Assembly (NCBI GenBank): GCA_028285595.1
Contig: JANQOW010000051.1
Coordinates: forward strand, 1 to 40,028
Source: Hyphomicrobiales bacterium
GTDB lineage: Bacteria; Pseudomonadota; Alphaproteobacteria; Rhizobiales; CAJQND01
Reading direction: 5' to 3'
Length of the DNA stretch: 40,028 nucleotides
Every line of letters starts with the position of its first letter. Within the stretch, counting starts at the first letter, position 1. Shown piece by piece: positions 8,020 through 15,874 of this stretch. A program made the position numbers and the translations under genes. Below the pieces are notes generated by a model that saw only the letters and a program-made list of their open reading frames with translations, was not told the origin of the DNA and did not search any database.

Positions 8020-8043
8020 GCCTTCGCTGCTCCCTTAAGTGCG

Positions 8044-8421
8044 TCAGTAGGTCATCACCTTGCAATCTTCTTCCATCACCTGTTCGATCAGGTGTGCGCC
8101 GCCCACGATCCCGTCGCATTCCGGGATGAGGTCATCCTTGTCCATGTCGAACAGATCAAGATTGGGCGAACAGCAGTAGAATTTCACGCCCGCTTCGTGG
8201 GCGTCCTTGATGAAATCATAAACCGACTTGGGCGAGCCCTCTTTCACCACCAGGCTTTCGGCCACGCCCTTCTTCATGAGCCGGCCCGATGTGGCGGTGC
8301 AGATCACGTCCACCTCATAGTCCATGGCCGCGGCCACTGTGGCTTGAAAGATCGGGGCGCCCAGCTCTTCGCCGTTGCGCGGATCGGTGTTGGCCATCAC
8401 GATGACGAGTTTGTCTGACAT
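8044..8421 (-). CDS. dsrE: DsrE3-type sulfurtransferase of the shdr operon
   Basis: A 125-residue DsrE/DsrF-family protein that carries sulfur as a cysteine persulfide. The motif FYCCSPNLDLF places Cys83 and Cys84 at the family's reactive site; Cys41 and Cys102 are additional. In sHdr organisms a DsrE3 homologue passes sulfur between TusA and the sHdr/LbpA system. The ATG at 8421 is chosen because GGAGG lies just upstream and because it gives the compact start MSDKLVIVMANTD; an in-frame start at 8451 would run into the palindromic operator region. It is first in the operon, 24 bases ahead of shdrC1, which implies that its promoter drives the whole sHdr set. The exact subclass (3A, 3B or 3C) cannot be settled by eye; 3C is my best guess. 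Confidence 0.88.
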   Translation of the reverse strand: MSDKLVIVMANTDPRNGEELGAPIFQATVAAAMDYEVDVICTATSGRLMKKGVAESLVVKEGSPKSVYDFIKDAHEAGVKFYCCSPNLDLFDMDKDDLIPECDGIVGGAHLIEQVMEEDCKVMTY

Positions 8422-8460
8422 TGCAAGTGGTCCTCCCAGAGCCTTTGCCATACTCTTATA

Positions 8461-8474
8461 TTAGAATATTCTAA
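8461..8474. promoter_or_regulatory. Perfect palindrome, putative ArsR operator of the dsrE-shdr operon
   Basis: TTAGAATATTCTAA is a perfect 14-base palindrome, embedded in an AT-rich island (TATATTAGAATATTCTAA) within GC-rich surroundings, 40 bases upstream of the dsrE ATG. Its right half TATTCTAA recurs exactly at 14925-14932 and in variants upstream of other sulfur genes. ArsR-type repressors bind such AT-rich inverted repeats. Assignment to sHdrR or SoxR is inference. Confidence 0.6.
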
Positions 8475-8479
8475 AGTGA

Positions 8480-9184
8480 TCAACTGTTCTCGCTCCGCAT
8501 GAGCCCGGTTATGCCCACCAGGCCGGTCATAATCGGCACCAGTGCATCCTCAATCAGCGTTTTCGCCGCCCTGAGGGCCTCCAAGGTGTCGGCGGGTTCG
8601 GGCGGGGCTTCTTCGAACTCCATGATCAGATCTTCGGCCATGGCGAGCTTGAAGCCGGGGTGACCGGTGAAGCCTATGGCATTGTCGCCGATCTGGAAGA
8701 TGGCCGGCAAACCGCTCTCGTCCACGGCCAGAATGGACGCATAGTCCGGCGGCACCGGGCGGTCGCGCATGTAACACACATGGGGAAAGGTCTCCGGCAA
8801 GAAGCCGTTGAGCGCATTGGCTGAGGCTGACCTGGCCGTGCCCACGCTGAAGCGCAGATCAGACGCTTCCACCCGGCCATCGGCGGCCAAGCTGAGGATC
8901 TGCGCGCCGAGCCCGATGGCTATGATGGGGATGCCGTGCATGAGAGCCGCGCGGGTGAGGGCGATCTCTTCGGCCAATGTGGGAACATCCCGCACGCCGG
9001 CTGATCCCCAGGGACCGCCACCCAACAGTACAAGACCGTCTGCCACGTCCGAATAGGCGGGCACGGAAGTGCCCTCCGTGAACGGGCGCACGTAGGTGAA
9101 ACGAATGCGCCGGCCTTCCAGATGGTCCTCCAACAGGCCCAGATAATCAGCGGACGTGTGCTGGAGGACCGTGAGCGCCTTCAT
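8480..9184 (-). CDS. Class I glutamine amidotransferase-like protein lacking catalytic residues
   Basis: A 234-residue protein with the fold signature of class I glutamine amidotransferases: VLLGGGPWGS early, and IIAIGLGAQILSLAADGRVE where active enzymes read G-x-C-x-G-x-Q. The nucleophile Cys is replaced by Gly91, and the catalytic His-Pro-Glu is HPG (His175-Pro176-Gly177), so glutaminase activity is not expected. The ATG overlaps the stop of the lipoate ligase gene (ATGA), making it the last gene of the lipS2-lipT-lipS1-sLpl(AB) unit. Its likely role is non-catalytic, for example as a binding partner in lipoate assembly on LbpA; this is inferred from the operon. A GATase-like gene next to lipoate ligase is, as I recall, seen in other sHdr loci. 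Confidence 0.8.
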   Translation of the reverse strand: MKALTVLQHTSADYLGLLEDHLEGRRIRFTYVRPFTEGTSVPAYSDVADGLVLLGGGPWGSAGVRDVPTLAEEIALTRAALMHGIPIIAIGLGAQILSLAADGRVEASDLRFSVGTARSASANALNGFLPETFPHVCYMRDRPVPPDYASILAVDESGLPAIFQIGDNAIGFTGHPGFKLAMAEDLIMEFEEAPPEPADTLEALRAAKTLIEDALVPIMTGLVGITGLMRSENS

Positions 9185-10245
9185 TGTGCCGAAACGGCTT
9201 GCTCAAGAGCGCTCGCGAAATCATCGGGAGCCACCGTCATGAGGCCCACATCCGCGGTCTCAAAGAACGACGAAACGGTCTGCCGGAGATCTTTGACAGG
9301 CGTACCGCGCAAGGCGGCCTCCAGATCGAAGATTGTCCGGGGCGGGGCAATGAAAAAGTCGCCGGTGATCAACACTTCGCGAAAGCGGTCCTGGCCAGGA
9401 CCTTCCAGGCGCACATAAGCTGTGACCGCGCCGCCTGCGCCCGCATGGCGTGCCGACAACACCCCGGCTTCGGCGGCCGGGTTATCGATTTCGGCGACAA
9501 AGTCATCGGTGCCGATCTCTTCATCGAAATAACGCTGGGCCAATTCTTCCTCAGCGGACGTGATCTCGCCGGGTTCGGCGTCAATGCCCAGATGTTCCGC
9601 GAACCCCTCCACCAGTTTGGCCTTCACCTCGTCCATCTCAGGAACCTGGCGCAACAGCTCTTTGAAGGTGACAACCCTTTGGGCAGCAGAATCGATGAGG
9701 CTCTTTGCGATTTCCGGGCTCGGCACGTTCAAGGTGGCGATCATGTCGGCGGGATCCATATCGATCAGCACGGTACCCTGATACATGGCCGTGTCCCCAT
9801 CGAAGAACCCGCCTGTGCCGGAGATCTTGCGGCCCTCCACCTCAATATCGGTGGGCGGGCGGTAGTTGGCCTCCACGCCCAGCTTGCGGAGCCCAAGGGC
9901 CACGGCCTCGCAGATCTTCAAAGAGAGTTCTCTCAGGTCAGCCGTGCCCAGACTGGCCCGGTGAAACACCAGCTCCCAGCCAAGCTGGCCTTCATCGAAA
10001 TAAAGCGGGCCGCCGCCGGTGATGCGCCGCACGGTGCGGATATTGTTCTGGGCGCAATACTCGAGCTTCAGCTCCTGGCTCAGCGCCTGGTGCCGGCCGA
10101 TCAGAGCCGTGGGCGGGAACCGCAAAAAACGCAGCGTGTCGGGAACCTTGCCCTCTTGATGCAGGTCCACCAGAGCCTGATCAAAGGCGATTTGCGCGCG
10201 GCCGTCCCTGATGCCAGTGTCGATAATACGGAACGGTTTAGCCAT
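9181..10245 (-). CDS. slplAB: Lipoate:protein ligase sLpl(AB)
   Basis: A 354-residue biotin/lipoate ligase family protein. The lipoyl-AMP loop reads RRITGGGPLYFD (Arg73, Arg74, Gly77-79), and the catalytic lysine of the family is Lys140 in GRKISGTGGFFDG. The N-terminal catalytic domain covers about residues 1-245 and a C-terminal accessory domain about residues 255-354 (VLSARHAGAGGAVTAYVRLEG), so A and B parts are fused. In the sHdr-linked pathway this ligase attaches octanoate or lipoate to LbpA. It overlaps lipS1 by 8 bases at its start and the amidotransferase-like gene by ATGA at its end. The gene context (lipS1, lipT, lipS2, lbpA) separates it from the general housekeeping LplA. Confidence 0.9.
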   Translation of the reverse strand: MAKPFRIIDTGIRDGRAQIAFDQALVDLHQEGKVPDTLRFLRFPPTALIGRHQALSQELKLEYCAQNNIRTVRRITGGGPLYFDEGQLGWELVFHRASLGTADLRELSLKICEAVALGLRKLGVEANYRPPTDIEVEGRKISGTGGFFDGDTAMYQGTVLIDMDPADMIATLNVPSPEIAKSLIDSAAQRVVTFKELLRQVPEMDEVKAKLVEGFAEHLGIDAEPGEITSAEEELAQRYFDEEIGTDDFVAEIDNPAAEAGVLSARHAGAGGAVTAYVRLEGPGQDRFREVLITGDFFIAPPRTIFDLEAALRGTPVKDLRQTVSSFFETADVGLMTVAPDDFASALEQAVSAQ

Positions 10246-11536
10246 GGGTTGTCTCTATGTCCTCGCCCTCTTCATAGGTCTCCCCGTCACGCAACATGCC
10301 AAGCTGGCTGCGGATCTTGCGGATATCCACATTCTCCGGCTGGAAGGGATAGCTGGCGATGTTGCTGGGCGGCGAATCTCCATACGGCCGGTCGCAGGCG
10401 GAGATATCGTCGGCAAACTTGCCGGGGCATCCGGAGGTCCTGAATGCAATGCCGCTGTCGATGGTCATATCCAGCTCGGCTTGCGGTATGCCGAAGTGGG
10501 TCACCCGGCCATGCTCATCGAACGTCATGTCCTCAACCCGCTTGTCGCAATAATCGATGAGATAGCGCGCCAACTGCACCCGCCGCCATTGGTCGCGCGG
10601 GGTGGCGGGGAGATGGTCCATCAGCGAGCCCTTTTCCGGGAAGAAGCAGAACATATGGCTGTGTCCGCCCAGATCCACCAATTGTTGGACAAGTGTCAAA
10701 GCTTCATACTCGGTCTCGCCCATGCCGATGATAATATGGGCGCCGAACTTCTGCGGCCCGAAGATATCCCGGGCATCCAGAAGGATCTCCCAATACTTCT
10801 TCCAGTTATGTGGAGACTGCACCCCTTTGCCGCGGGTGCGGTCGAAAATCTCCGGCGTCGCCGCGTCGATGGCCACAGTGAAAATATCCGAGCCCATGGT
10901 GTGCAGGCGCTTCACATCCTCCCGGGTCATGGTTGTCGGGTTGGAGAGGATCGAGATCGGGATGTCGTTCGGGTCCACCTTGTCGGTCCATGTCTTGAGT
11001 ACCGTAAAGGTGTCTTCATCGGAGCGCGGATGGGTGATCATGGAGATGCACATGCGGTGGAACGGGCTGGCAGCCCCGTCCCGGGCAACGATCGAGGCCA
11101 CTTCCTCCATGGGCACCGCCGGCCAGTCCACGCGGATGAAGTTGCGGTCGGCATAATCGCGTTCGGCTTCCCGGTGGCGGGCCAGGCCGCAATAGGCGCA
11201 GTTGGCGCGGCAGCCCTCCGGGTAGGTGAGCAGCAGGTTGAGGCAGCGGGTGCAGGCACAGCGGTGCATCTTGCCTCTGGTGATGCCAAGCGTGATGGCT
11301 GCCGCGGTGGACATCTGCACATATTCCGGCGAGCGCATATGCGGGGTGAGAATGTTGTAGTCCGGCAGATACACCCCATCAGGCGAGACGTCATTGTGCT
11401 TCACCCGGCCGCCATTCTTCAGATCAGGCGCAATGGCGCCCGGTTTGCGGGGCTCCATGATGTTGGCGGGGTTGAAGTCCAGGCCGGCTTCGTTCAGGCC
11501 GCCCGGCTGGGCGCCTTCCGGCTTCAAGCAACTCAT
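10238..11536 (-). CDS. lipS1: Radical SAM lipoate synthase subunit LipS1
   Basis: A 432-residue radical SAM protein. The SAM cluster motif is Cys109-x3-Cys113-x2-Cys116 (GCRANCAYCGLAR). Extra cysteines at 93, 95 and 98 (HRCACTRCLN), and at 370 and 381 near the C-terminus (TSGCPGK, SACDRPYGD), could hold an auxiliary cluster that is consumed as the sulfur source. The ATG at 11536 follows GGGAGG and lies 20 bases after the lipT stop; the longer reading to 11590 overlaps lipT. LipS1 and LipS2 together replace LipA by inserting two sulfur atoms into protein-bound octanoate. Which of the two radical SAM genes is S1 follows from my memory of gene order (next to sLpl(AB)) and is less certain than the family. 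Confidence 0.8.
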   Translation of the reverse strand: MSCLKPEGAQPGGLNEAGLDFNPANIMEPRKPGAIAPDLKNGGRVKHNDVSPDGVYLPDYNILTPHMRSPEYVQMSTAAAITLGITRGKMHRCACTRCLNLLLTYPEGCRANCAYCGLARHREAERDYADRNFIRVDWPAVPMEEVASIVARDGAASPFHRMCISMITHPRSDEDTFTVLKTWTDKVDPNDIPISILSNPTTMTREDVKRLHTMGSDIFTVAIDAATPEIFDRTRGKGVQSPHNWKKYWEILLDARDIFGPQKFGAHIIIGMGETEYEALTLVQQLVDLGGHSHMFCFFPEKGSLMDHLPATPRDQWRRVQLARYLIDYCDKRVEDMTFDEHGRVTHFGIPQAELDMTIDSGIAFRTSGCPGKFADDISACDRPYGDSPPSNIASYPFQPENVDIRKIRSQLGMLRDGETYEEGEDIETTHG

Positions 11537-11556
11537 ATCATCCAGCCTCCCATAAG

Positions 11557-12627
11557 TCAGGCCGCCCAATAGTCTGGATAGGCAATCCAACCGGCGCGCA
11601 GATGTTCCGCGCTGGGGCGTCCATTGGTGTAGTGGTCAAGCAAGGCCTGCCGGCGCCGAAGGGCGCGGTCCAGCGAAGGCTTCAGCAGGTCTTCCAATTC
11701 TTCGGCATACTCTTCTGGCGCATCCTCATCGCCCTCAAGACGCGCGGCCGCACACTGGCCCGCGAGCCGGCCGGACAGCACGGCAGCATTGATGCCTGCG
11801 CCCGTCACGGGGTTCGTGAGGCCCGCGGCGTCTCCGGCCAGCAGCATCGGAACCTCGCCGATCTCACCATAAGGCTTAAGCATGCCGCCCACTGGTATGG
11901 CGCCGCCGGTATGTGCGCTGATGGTGGCGCCCACGCGGCCGGCGTCCTGAAGCGTTTGGTGCAACTCCTCAAGCCGTGGCTTCAGTTGGTCCTTGATGGC
12001 GGGCCTCAGCCCGAGGCCCAGATTGGCCTGATCGCCCTTGGGGAACAGCCAGCCGTAACCGCCCGGAAAGGCGGCTGAGAGGAAGATGTCCGTGGAGGGC
12101 AGGTCTTCATAAAGCGGCACGGTGATCTGCCGCGTCTCGGCAATCTGAGTGTTGACCTGACCGATCGCGGCACCCACCCCGGAGCGCGGGCCGTCTGCAC
12201 CGATCAACAGCTTTGGCTTCAGGGTTTCGCCGGTGCTCAGGTGCACGCGGCCCTCCTCGTCGATCCGCTGCACGTTGATGGCGAACCGGCACGTAGCGCC
12301 AGCATCGGCCGCGGCGGCTGCCAGGCGAGCGTCGAATCGTTCGCGGTCAATCATCAATCCGGGAAACCGCTCCACCGTCTCGCCCGGCTCTTCTTCCACA
12401 AACGTCACCATGGAGGTTATGGGCTGCAGGCTGTTGGCGGCCAGATTATCCACTTCGATGCCCATGGGAGAGGGGACGAACTCCGCGCACTGCACCGGCT
12501 TGCCGGCGCTCGCCTTGCGCTCAATCGCAAGGACCGTATGACCCGCTTTGGCGGCCTCCGCCGCCGCGCAGGCGCCAGCCGGTCCGAGACCGACCACAAG
12601 CACATCTATCGCGCGGCCCGCTGTCAT
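11557..12627 (-). CDS. lipT: FAD-dependent oxidoreductase LipT (geranylgeranyl-reductase-like)
   Basis: A 356-residue flavoprotein. The dinucleotide-binding motif is at the N-terminus (VVGLGPAGACAAAEAAKAG, Gly13, Gly15, Gly18), the conserved KPVQCAEFVP segment of geranylgeranyl-reductase-type enzymes lies near residue 40, and the second FAD motif is LLAGDAAGLTNPVTGAGINA. In sHdr-linked lipoate assembly this protein sits between the two LipS genes and is thought to provide electrons for radical SAM chemistry. It begins on an ATGA overlap with lipS2 and is followed by lipS1, exactly as expected for LipT. An isoprenoid-reductase role is the alternative by homology alone, but the context argues against it. 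Confidence 0.85.
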   Translation of the reverse strand: MTAGRAIDVLVVGLGPAGACAAAEAAKAGHTVLAIERKASAGKPVQCAEFVPSPMGIEVDNLAANSLQPITSMVTFVEEEPGETVERFPGLMIDRERFDARLAAAAADAGATCRFAINVQRIDEEGRVHLSTGETLKPKLLIGADGPRSGVGAAIGQVNTQIAETRQITVPLYEDLPSTDIFLSAAFPGGYGWLFPKGDQANLGLGLRPAIKDQLKPRLEELHQTLQDAGRVGATISAHTGGAIPVGGMLKPYGEIGEVPMLLAGDAAGLTNPVTGAGINAAVLSGRLAGQCAAARLEGDEDAPEEYAEELEDLLKPSLDRALRRRQALLDHYTNGRPSAEHLRAGWIAYPDYWAA

Positions 12628-13664
12628 GCAGCACAGGTTCTCACGGTGTTCAAGGATGCATTGCCGCCGCCGATCTTGATGGAACAGCAGGCGTGCTCCT
12701 GATGATAGGCGCGGCCCACGGTCTCCGCCACGGCCACGGCGCCGTCAGCGGGAAACGCGATGCCATCGAGCCCGGCCATCACTGCGTAGGCATCCGTAAC
12801 GCGCTTATGCATGCCCGGCGGGCGGGCGCAGCCCAGGAGCACTTGCCGGTCGGCAACCCGCCTGCGCGCCTCCAGAAAGATCTCGCCCACATCGCGCGTA
12901 TCAGGTGTGACGAACGTTCCCGCCTTGGCGTAGAACGGCATGATGACCACCAGTACCAGCGAGTGAATGCCGTGGCGCGAAACGATGTCCAGCGCATTGG
13001 CCTCGCCCAGGATCTGGCCGTAGTGCAGCCCCACCACAATGTGCGGAACGATCTCCATGGAGGTGGCGCAGAGCGCCTCCAGCGTGGCCTCGAAATCCTC
13101 CACCGGCCGGTCCAGATGGTAGACCTGCTCAATGGTCTCTTGCGCCCCGATCACGTCCATCATGGCCGTGTCCACGCCGGCTGATTCCATCGACTTGGCG
13201 CGGGCGGTGTCGGTCAGTGCGGTGTGGATGGCGATCTTTAGGTGCGGGAAGTCGCGCTTTAAGCCCTCGATCACCGGATAGAAGCGCTCATACTTGATTT
13301 CGTTGTGCCGGTTCGATCCGCCCGACAGCAGGAACCCTTGCAGGTTCTGCAGCAGGATCAGGTCGCGCACCTTCTGGTCCAGCATTTCCGGATTGGTGGC
13401 CGGGATCATCGGCTCCAAAATCTTGGCCTGACAGTGATCGCACATGAGCGCGCAGGCCCCGGCGGTAATCGAAAAGGCCGGGAAGCTGTTCTTGCCGCAG
13501 CCGCTCAGCTCGGAGCTGGAATATTCCTTAAACGTGGGTGTGGAAAAGCGGATCGGCCTGTCTTGTAGCCCCGCCGCATTGTGTTCGAGCCGGCCGACCA
13601 GAGCCGCGTCAAACTCCGCATCCTCCAGCTCATCGATTTGTTCTAATTGGTTCAGCCAGCTCAT
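12624..13664 (-). CDS. lipS2: Radical SAM lipoate synthase subunit LipS2
   Basis: A 346-residue radical SAM protein. The SAM cluster motif is Cys71-x3-Cys75-x2-Cys78 (GACALMCDHCQAKIL), preceded by Cys56 in SELSGCGKNSFPAFSIT. Further cysteines are in GCARPPGMHKR and in the C-terminal HACCSIKIGGG, possible auxiliary-cluster ligands. It heads the lipoate assembly operon and overlaps lipT by ATGA. The ATG at 13664 is preferred over one at 13718 because the latter would read through the AT-rich operator-like motif at 13671-13687; no strong ribosome site is seen for either. LipS2 acts with LipS1 on octanoyl-LbpA. The S1/S2 assignment rests on gene order. Confidence 0.8.
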   Translation of the reverse strand: MSWLNQLEQIDELEDAEFDAALVGRLEHNAAGLQDRPIRFSTPTFKEYSSSELSGCGKNSFPAFSITAGACALMCDHCQAKILEPMIPATNPEMLDQKVRDLILLQNLQGFLLSGGSNRHNEIKYERFYPVIEGLKRDFPHLKIAIHTALTDTARAKSMESAGVDTAMMDVIGAQETIEQVYHLDRPVEDFEATLEALCATSMEIVPHIVVGLHYGQILGEANALDIVSRHGIHSLVLVVIMPFYAKAGTFVTPDTRDVGEIFLEARRRVADRQVLLGCARPPGMHKRVTDAYAVMAGLDGIAFPADGAVAVAETVGRAYHQEHACCSIKIGGGNASLNTVRTCAA

Positions 13665-13670
13665 GGTCGT

Positions 13671-13687
13671 ATTCGCTTTTTCTAATA
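13671..13687. promoter_or_regulatory. AT-rich operator-like motif upstream of lipS2
   Basis: The bases ATTCGCTTTTTCTAATA form an AT-rich island only a few bases upstream of the lipS2 ATG. TTCTAATA matches the motif at 14925-14934, and the complementary strand reads TATTAGAAA, like the left half of the palindrome at 8459-8466. It is a weaker match than the other sites. Confidence 0.4.
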
Positions 13688-13730
13688 TGTAGAGTACAGC
13701 ATCCTTCGGCGCGTGCAACGGTCTTGTTGG

Positions 13731-14879
13731 TCAGGCGGGGGACAAAACCGTCTCCACCGCATGTTTCACCTCATCGCGCACGGGCCCCGGCGAGGGGGCA
13801 TCCACCAATGTGGTGAGCCATGCGGTTTCGACGTCTTCTTCATCAATCAAATCGGAGTCCAAACGCGACAGCACCCTTTGAGCCGGCTCAGGCAGGATAT
13901 CCGGCAGATCGAACCCTGCAATCTTCCCCCACAAGCCTGCCCAGCAGCGGGCCACCGTCCACGGATTATAGCCGCCACCGCCGACAATCACAGCAGCATC
14001 GGCCTGCGCGCAGGCCGCCTCGACCGCGGACCATAAAGCACCGTTGCTGAGAGCCATGGTGGAGAGGGGGTCGCCCGTCAGACCATCGGCGCCGCAACAG
14101 ACCACAACCGCATCCGGGGCAAATTCGGTGGCCAGAGGGCCAACCGCTTCGTCCATGATGAACGCAAGCTCATCATCGCAAAACCCCGCCGGCACCGGGA
14201 GGTTGCGGGCCGACCCCTGGCCGCGGTCATCTAAAGCGCCTGTGTGCGGCCAGCGGTTTTCTTCGTGTACGGAGAGTGTGAGGACGCGAGGCTCCGCTTC
14301 AAACGCAGCCTGCACCCCATCACCATGGTGGGCGTCCAGGTCCACGTAAAGCACGCGCTCCGCTCCGTTGTCCATGAGCGATAGAATGGCGAACACCACA
14401 TCGTTGAAATAGCAAAAGCCGCTGGCCTGCCCGGCCATCCCGTGATGGGTGCCGCCGGAGGGGTGGTAGACCCAGCGGCCCTCCATAGCGATCCGCCCGG
14501 CCTGGATCGATCCTCCAACGCAGGTCGCCGCGCGTTCGAACAGGCCCTGGAACAGGGGGTTCTCCATGGTTCCGATATTGTAGCGTTGCCGCTGCTCGGT
14601 GCTCACCTTACCGGCATCTTCTGCTGCGATGAGGGCGGCCACATAGTCATCGTCATGAAACCTGGTGAGGTCTTTAATGCTGGCCACGTAGCTCTCCGTA
14701 TAAGGAGTTTCGGCGAACCAGCCCAATGTCTCGCACAGATCCAGAACCGCACCGACCCGGGGGATGGCCAGAGGGTGGTTGCTGCCATAGCCTGTCTGAC
14801 GATAAACTTCGCCACTGATCAGCAGCGGCGAACGTGTGCTGTGTGATCGACGATTGGAAGAAGACAAGACATCACTCAT
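13731..14879 (-). CDS. Histone deacetylase / AcuC superfamily hydrolase
   Basis: A 382-residue zinc-dependent deacetylase-family protein. Catalytic and zinc-binding features are readable: HPSGGTHHGMAGQASGFCYFND (tandem His and FCYFND), VDLDAHHGDGVQ (zinc Asp and His), GADGLTGDPLS (zinc Asp) and GGGGYN at the end of the active site. The family removes acetyl groups from lysines or small acetylated amines; the substrate is unknown. It is transcribed toward lipS2 but separated from it by 66 bases containing a motif, and shares a divergent promoter region with tusA. I know of no established link of this family to sulfur oxidation. The ATG at 14879 is chosen; the upstream TTG at 14897 is possible. 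Confidence 0.88.
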   Translation of the reverse strand: MSDVLSSSNRRSHSTRSPLLISGEVYRQTGYGSNHPLAIPRVGAVLDLCETLGWFAETPYTESYVASIKDLTRFHDDDYVAALIAAEDAGKVSTEQRQRYNIGTMENPLFQGLFERAATCVGGSIQAGRIAMEGRWVYHPSGGTHHGMAGQASGFCYFNDVVFAILSLMDNGAERVLYVDLDAHHGDGVQAAFEAEPRVLTLSVHEENRWPHTGALDDRGQGSARNLPVPAGFCDDELAFIMDEAVGPLATEFAPDAVVVCCGADGLTGDPLSTMALSNGALWSAVEAACAQADAAVIVGGGGYNPWTVARCWAGLWGKIAGFDLPDILPEPAQRVLSRLDSDLIDEEDVETAWLTTLVDAPSPGPVRDEVKHAVETVLSPA

Positions 14880-14916
14880 GGCAAACCCGATTGACAAAGA
14901 AATCGGTTCCCGTCAA

Positions 14917-14936
14917 TATTCAAGTATTCTAATATA
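14917..14936. promoter_or_regulatory. Operator-like motif in the divergent HDAC-family/tusA promoter
   Basis: TATTCAAGTATTCTAATATA lies between the two divergent starts (14879 minus and 14974 plus). It contains TATTCTAA, the same half-site as the perfect palindrome upstream of dsrE, and TTCAAGTATTCTAA matches that 14-mer at 11 positions. It could control both genes. Confidence 0.55.
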
Positions 14937-14973
14937 CGGAAATGTCCTGATTCAAATGAGGTGTGGCTGAACC

Positions 14974-15201
14974 ATGGCCGAGCATTTTCTCGATACAAAA
15001 GGCATGAACTGCCCGATCCCTATTCTCAAAGCCAAGAAGGCGCTGACCGATGTGCCCACAGGCGAGGTTCTGGAGATTCATGCCACAGACCCAGGCGCGG
15101 TGGCAGACTTTGAAGCGTTTTGCCGGCAAACGGGCAATGAACTTGTGGAATGGAACGAAGAAGGCGGCGTCTACCGCTTTCAGATCAAACGGGCTGCTTG
15201 A
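14974..15201 (+). CDS. tusA: Sulfur carrier protein TusA
   Basis: A 75-residue TusA-family sulfur carrier. The motif GMNCPIPILKAKKAL contains the invariant Cys13 with CPxP, and the rest (LEIHATDPGAVADFEAFCRQTGNEL) follows the family pattern, including a second Cys at the usual place. In sulfur oxidisers TusA accepts persulfide sulfur in the cytoplasm and passes it to DsrE and the sHdr-LbpA system. GAGGTG lies upstream of the ATG. The gene stands alone between the HDAC-family gene and soxX, with an operator-like motif on either side. Full length, no oddities. Confidence 0.94.
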   Translation: MAEHFLDTKGMNCPIPILKAKKALTDVPTGEVLEIHATDPGAVADFEAFCRQTGNELVEWNEEGGVYRFQIKRAA

Positions 15202-15231
15202 GCCGATCGGGAGGGCAGGAGGGCCCTCTTG

Positions 15232-15254
15232 ATATATTCAAGATAACGAATAAG
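15232..15254. promoter_or_regulatory. AT-rich operator-like motif upstream of soxX
   Basis: The segment contains TATATTCAAGATAACGAAT, with an ATTC-N8-GAAT inverted repeat at 15236-15251. ATATTCAAG is identical to bases 14916-14924 in the tusA promoter. It lies about 110 bases upstream of the soxX ATG and is the likely control site for soxXYZA. Confidence 0.5.
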
Positions 15255-15366
15255 ATGATGCCCGCGAACGGGCACTAAGCTTGGATGGTCGCTCTTAAAC
15301 AAGGCAGGCAAACTGCCATTGACCATCTCAAAAGCGACTAGGTTGGGAAACGTGGGAAGAACAATT

Positions 15367-15819
15367 ATGAGCATTAAACGCATTGCCGTGGGCGCTTTCG
15401 CGCTCGCGACTGTTGCTGCCAGCGCAACCCTGACGGGGGCTGCGGAGTACAAGGTTGAAGATGAGGCGATTAAAGCCTCACTGACGGGCAAGGCTGGCGA
15501 TCCTGACAATGGCAAGAAGGTTTTTCTGAACCGCAAGAAAGGCAACTGCCTGGCGTGTCATGTGGTTTCAAGCCTGAAGGATCAGCCGTTTCACGGACAA
15601 GTGGGTCCGCCGCTGGACGGCACGGCTAGCCGCTGGTCGGAGGGCGAGTTGCGCTTGCGCATCGTCAATGCAAAAGCACTCAACGAAGACACCATCATGC
15701 CCGCCTTTTATCGCAAAGACGGCTTTCACCGGGTGCTGAAGAATTTCAAGGGCAAGTCCGTGCTGAATGCCCAAGAGGTGGAAGACGTCCTGGCCTACGT
15801 GATGACCATGAAAGAGTAA
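15367..15819 (+). CDS. soxX: SoxX, monohaem cytochrome c of the SoxXA complex
   Basis: A 150-residue periplasmic cytochrome. A Sec signal peptide (MSIKRIAVGAFALATVAASA, cleavage near residue 26) precedes the haem motif CLACH (Cys61, Cys64, His65); Met111 in DTIMPAFY is the probable distal ligand. SoxX pairs with SoxA to couple thiosulfate to the SoxY cysteine. The ATG at 15367 is preceded by GGGAAGAAC; the longer frame from 15319 would destroy the signal peptide. First gene of soxXYZA. Length is normal for the short type of SoxX. Confidence 0.95.
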   Translation: MSIKRIAVGAFALATVAASATLTGAAEYKVEDEAIKASLTGKAGDPDNGKKVFLNRKKGNCLACHVVSSLKDQPFHGQVGPPLDGTASRWSEGELRLRIVNAKALNEDTIMPAFYRKDGFHRVLKNFKGKSVLNAQEVEDVLAYVMTMKE

Positions 15820-15874
15820 GCAGCTTTGTCTTATCGCTGCTTTTTGAAACGTGGAAATTGAGGAACATCTTAAG

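Noticed and set aside
10211-11572. Long plus-strand open frame opposite lipS1
   Set aside because: The opposite frame encodes a radical SAM protein with CxxxCxxC; this one has no recognisable feature.
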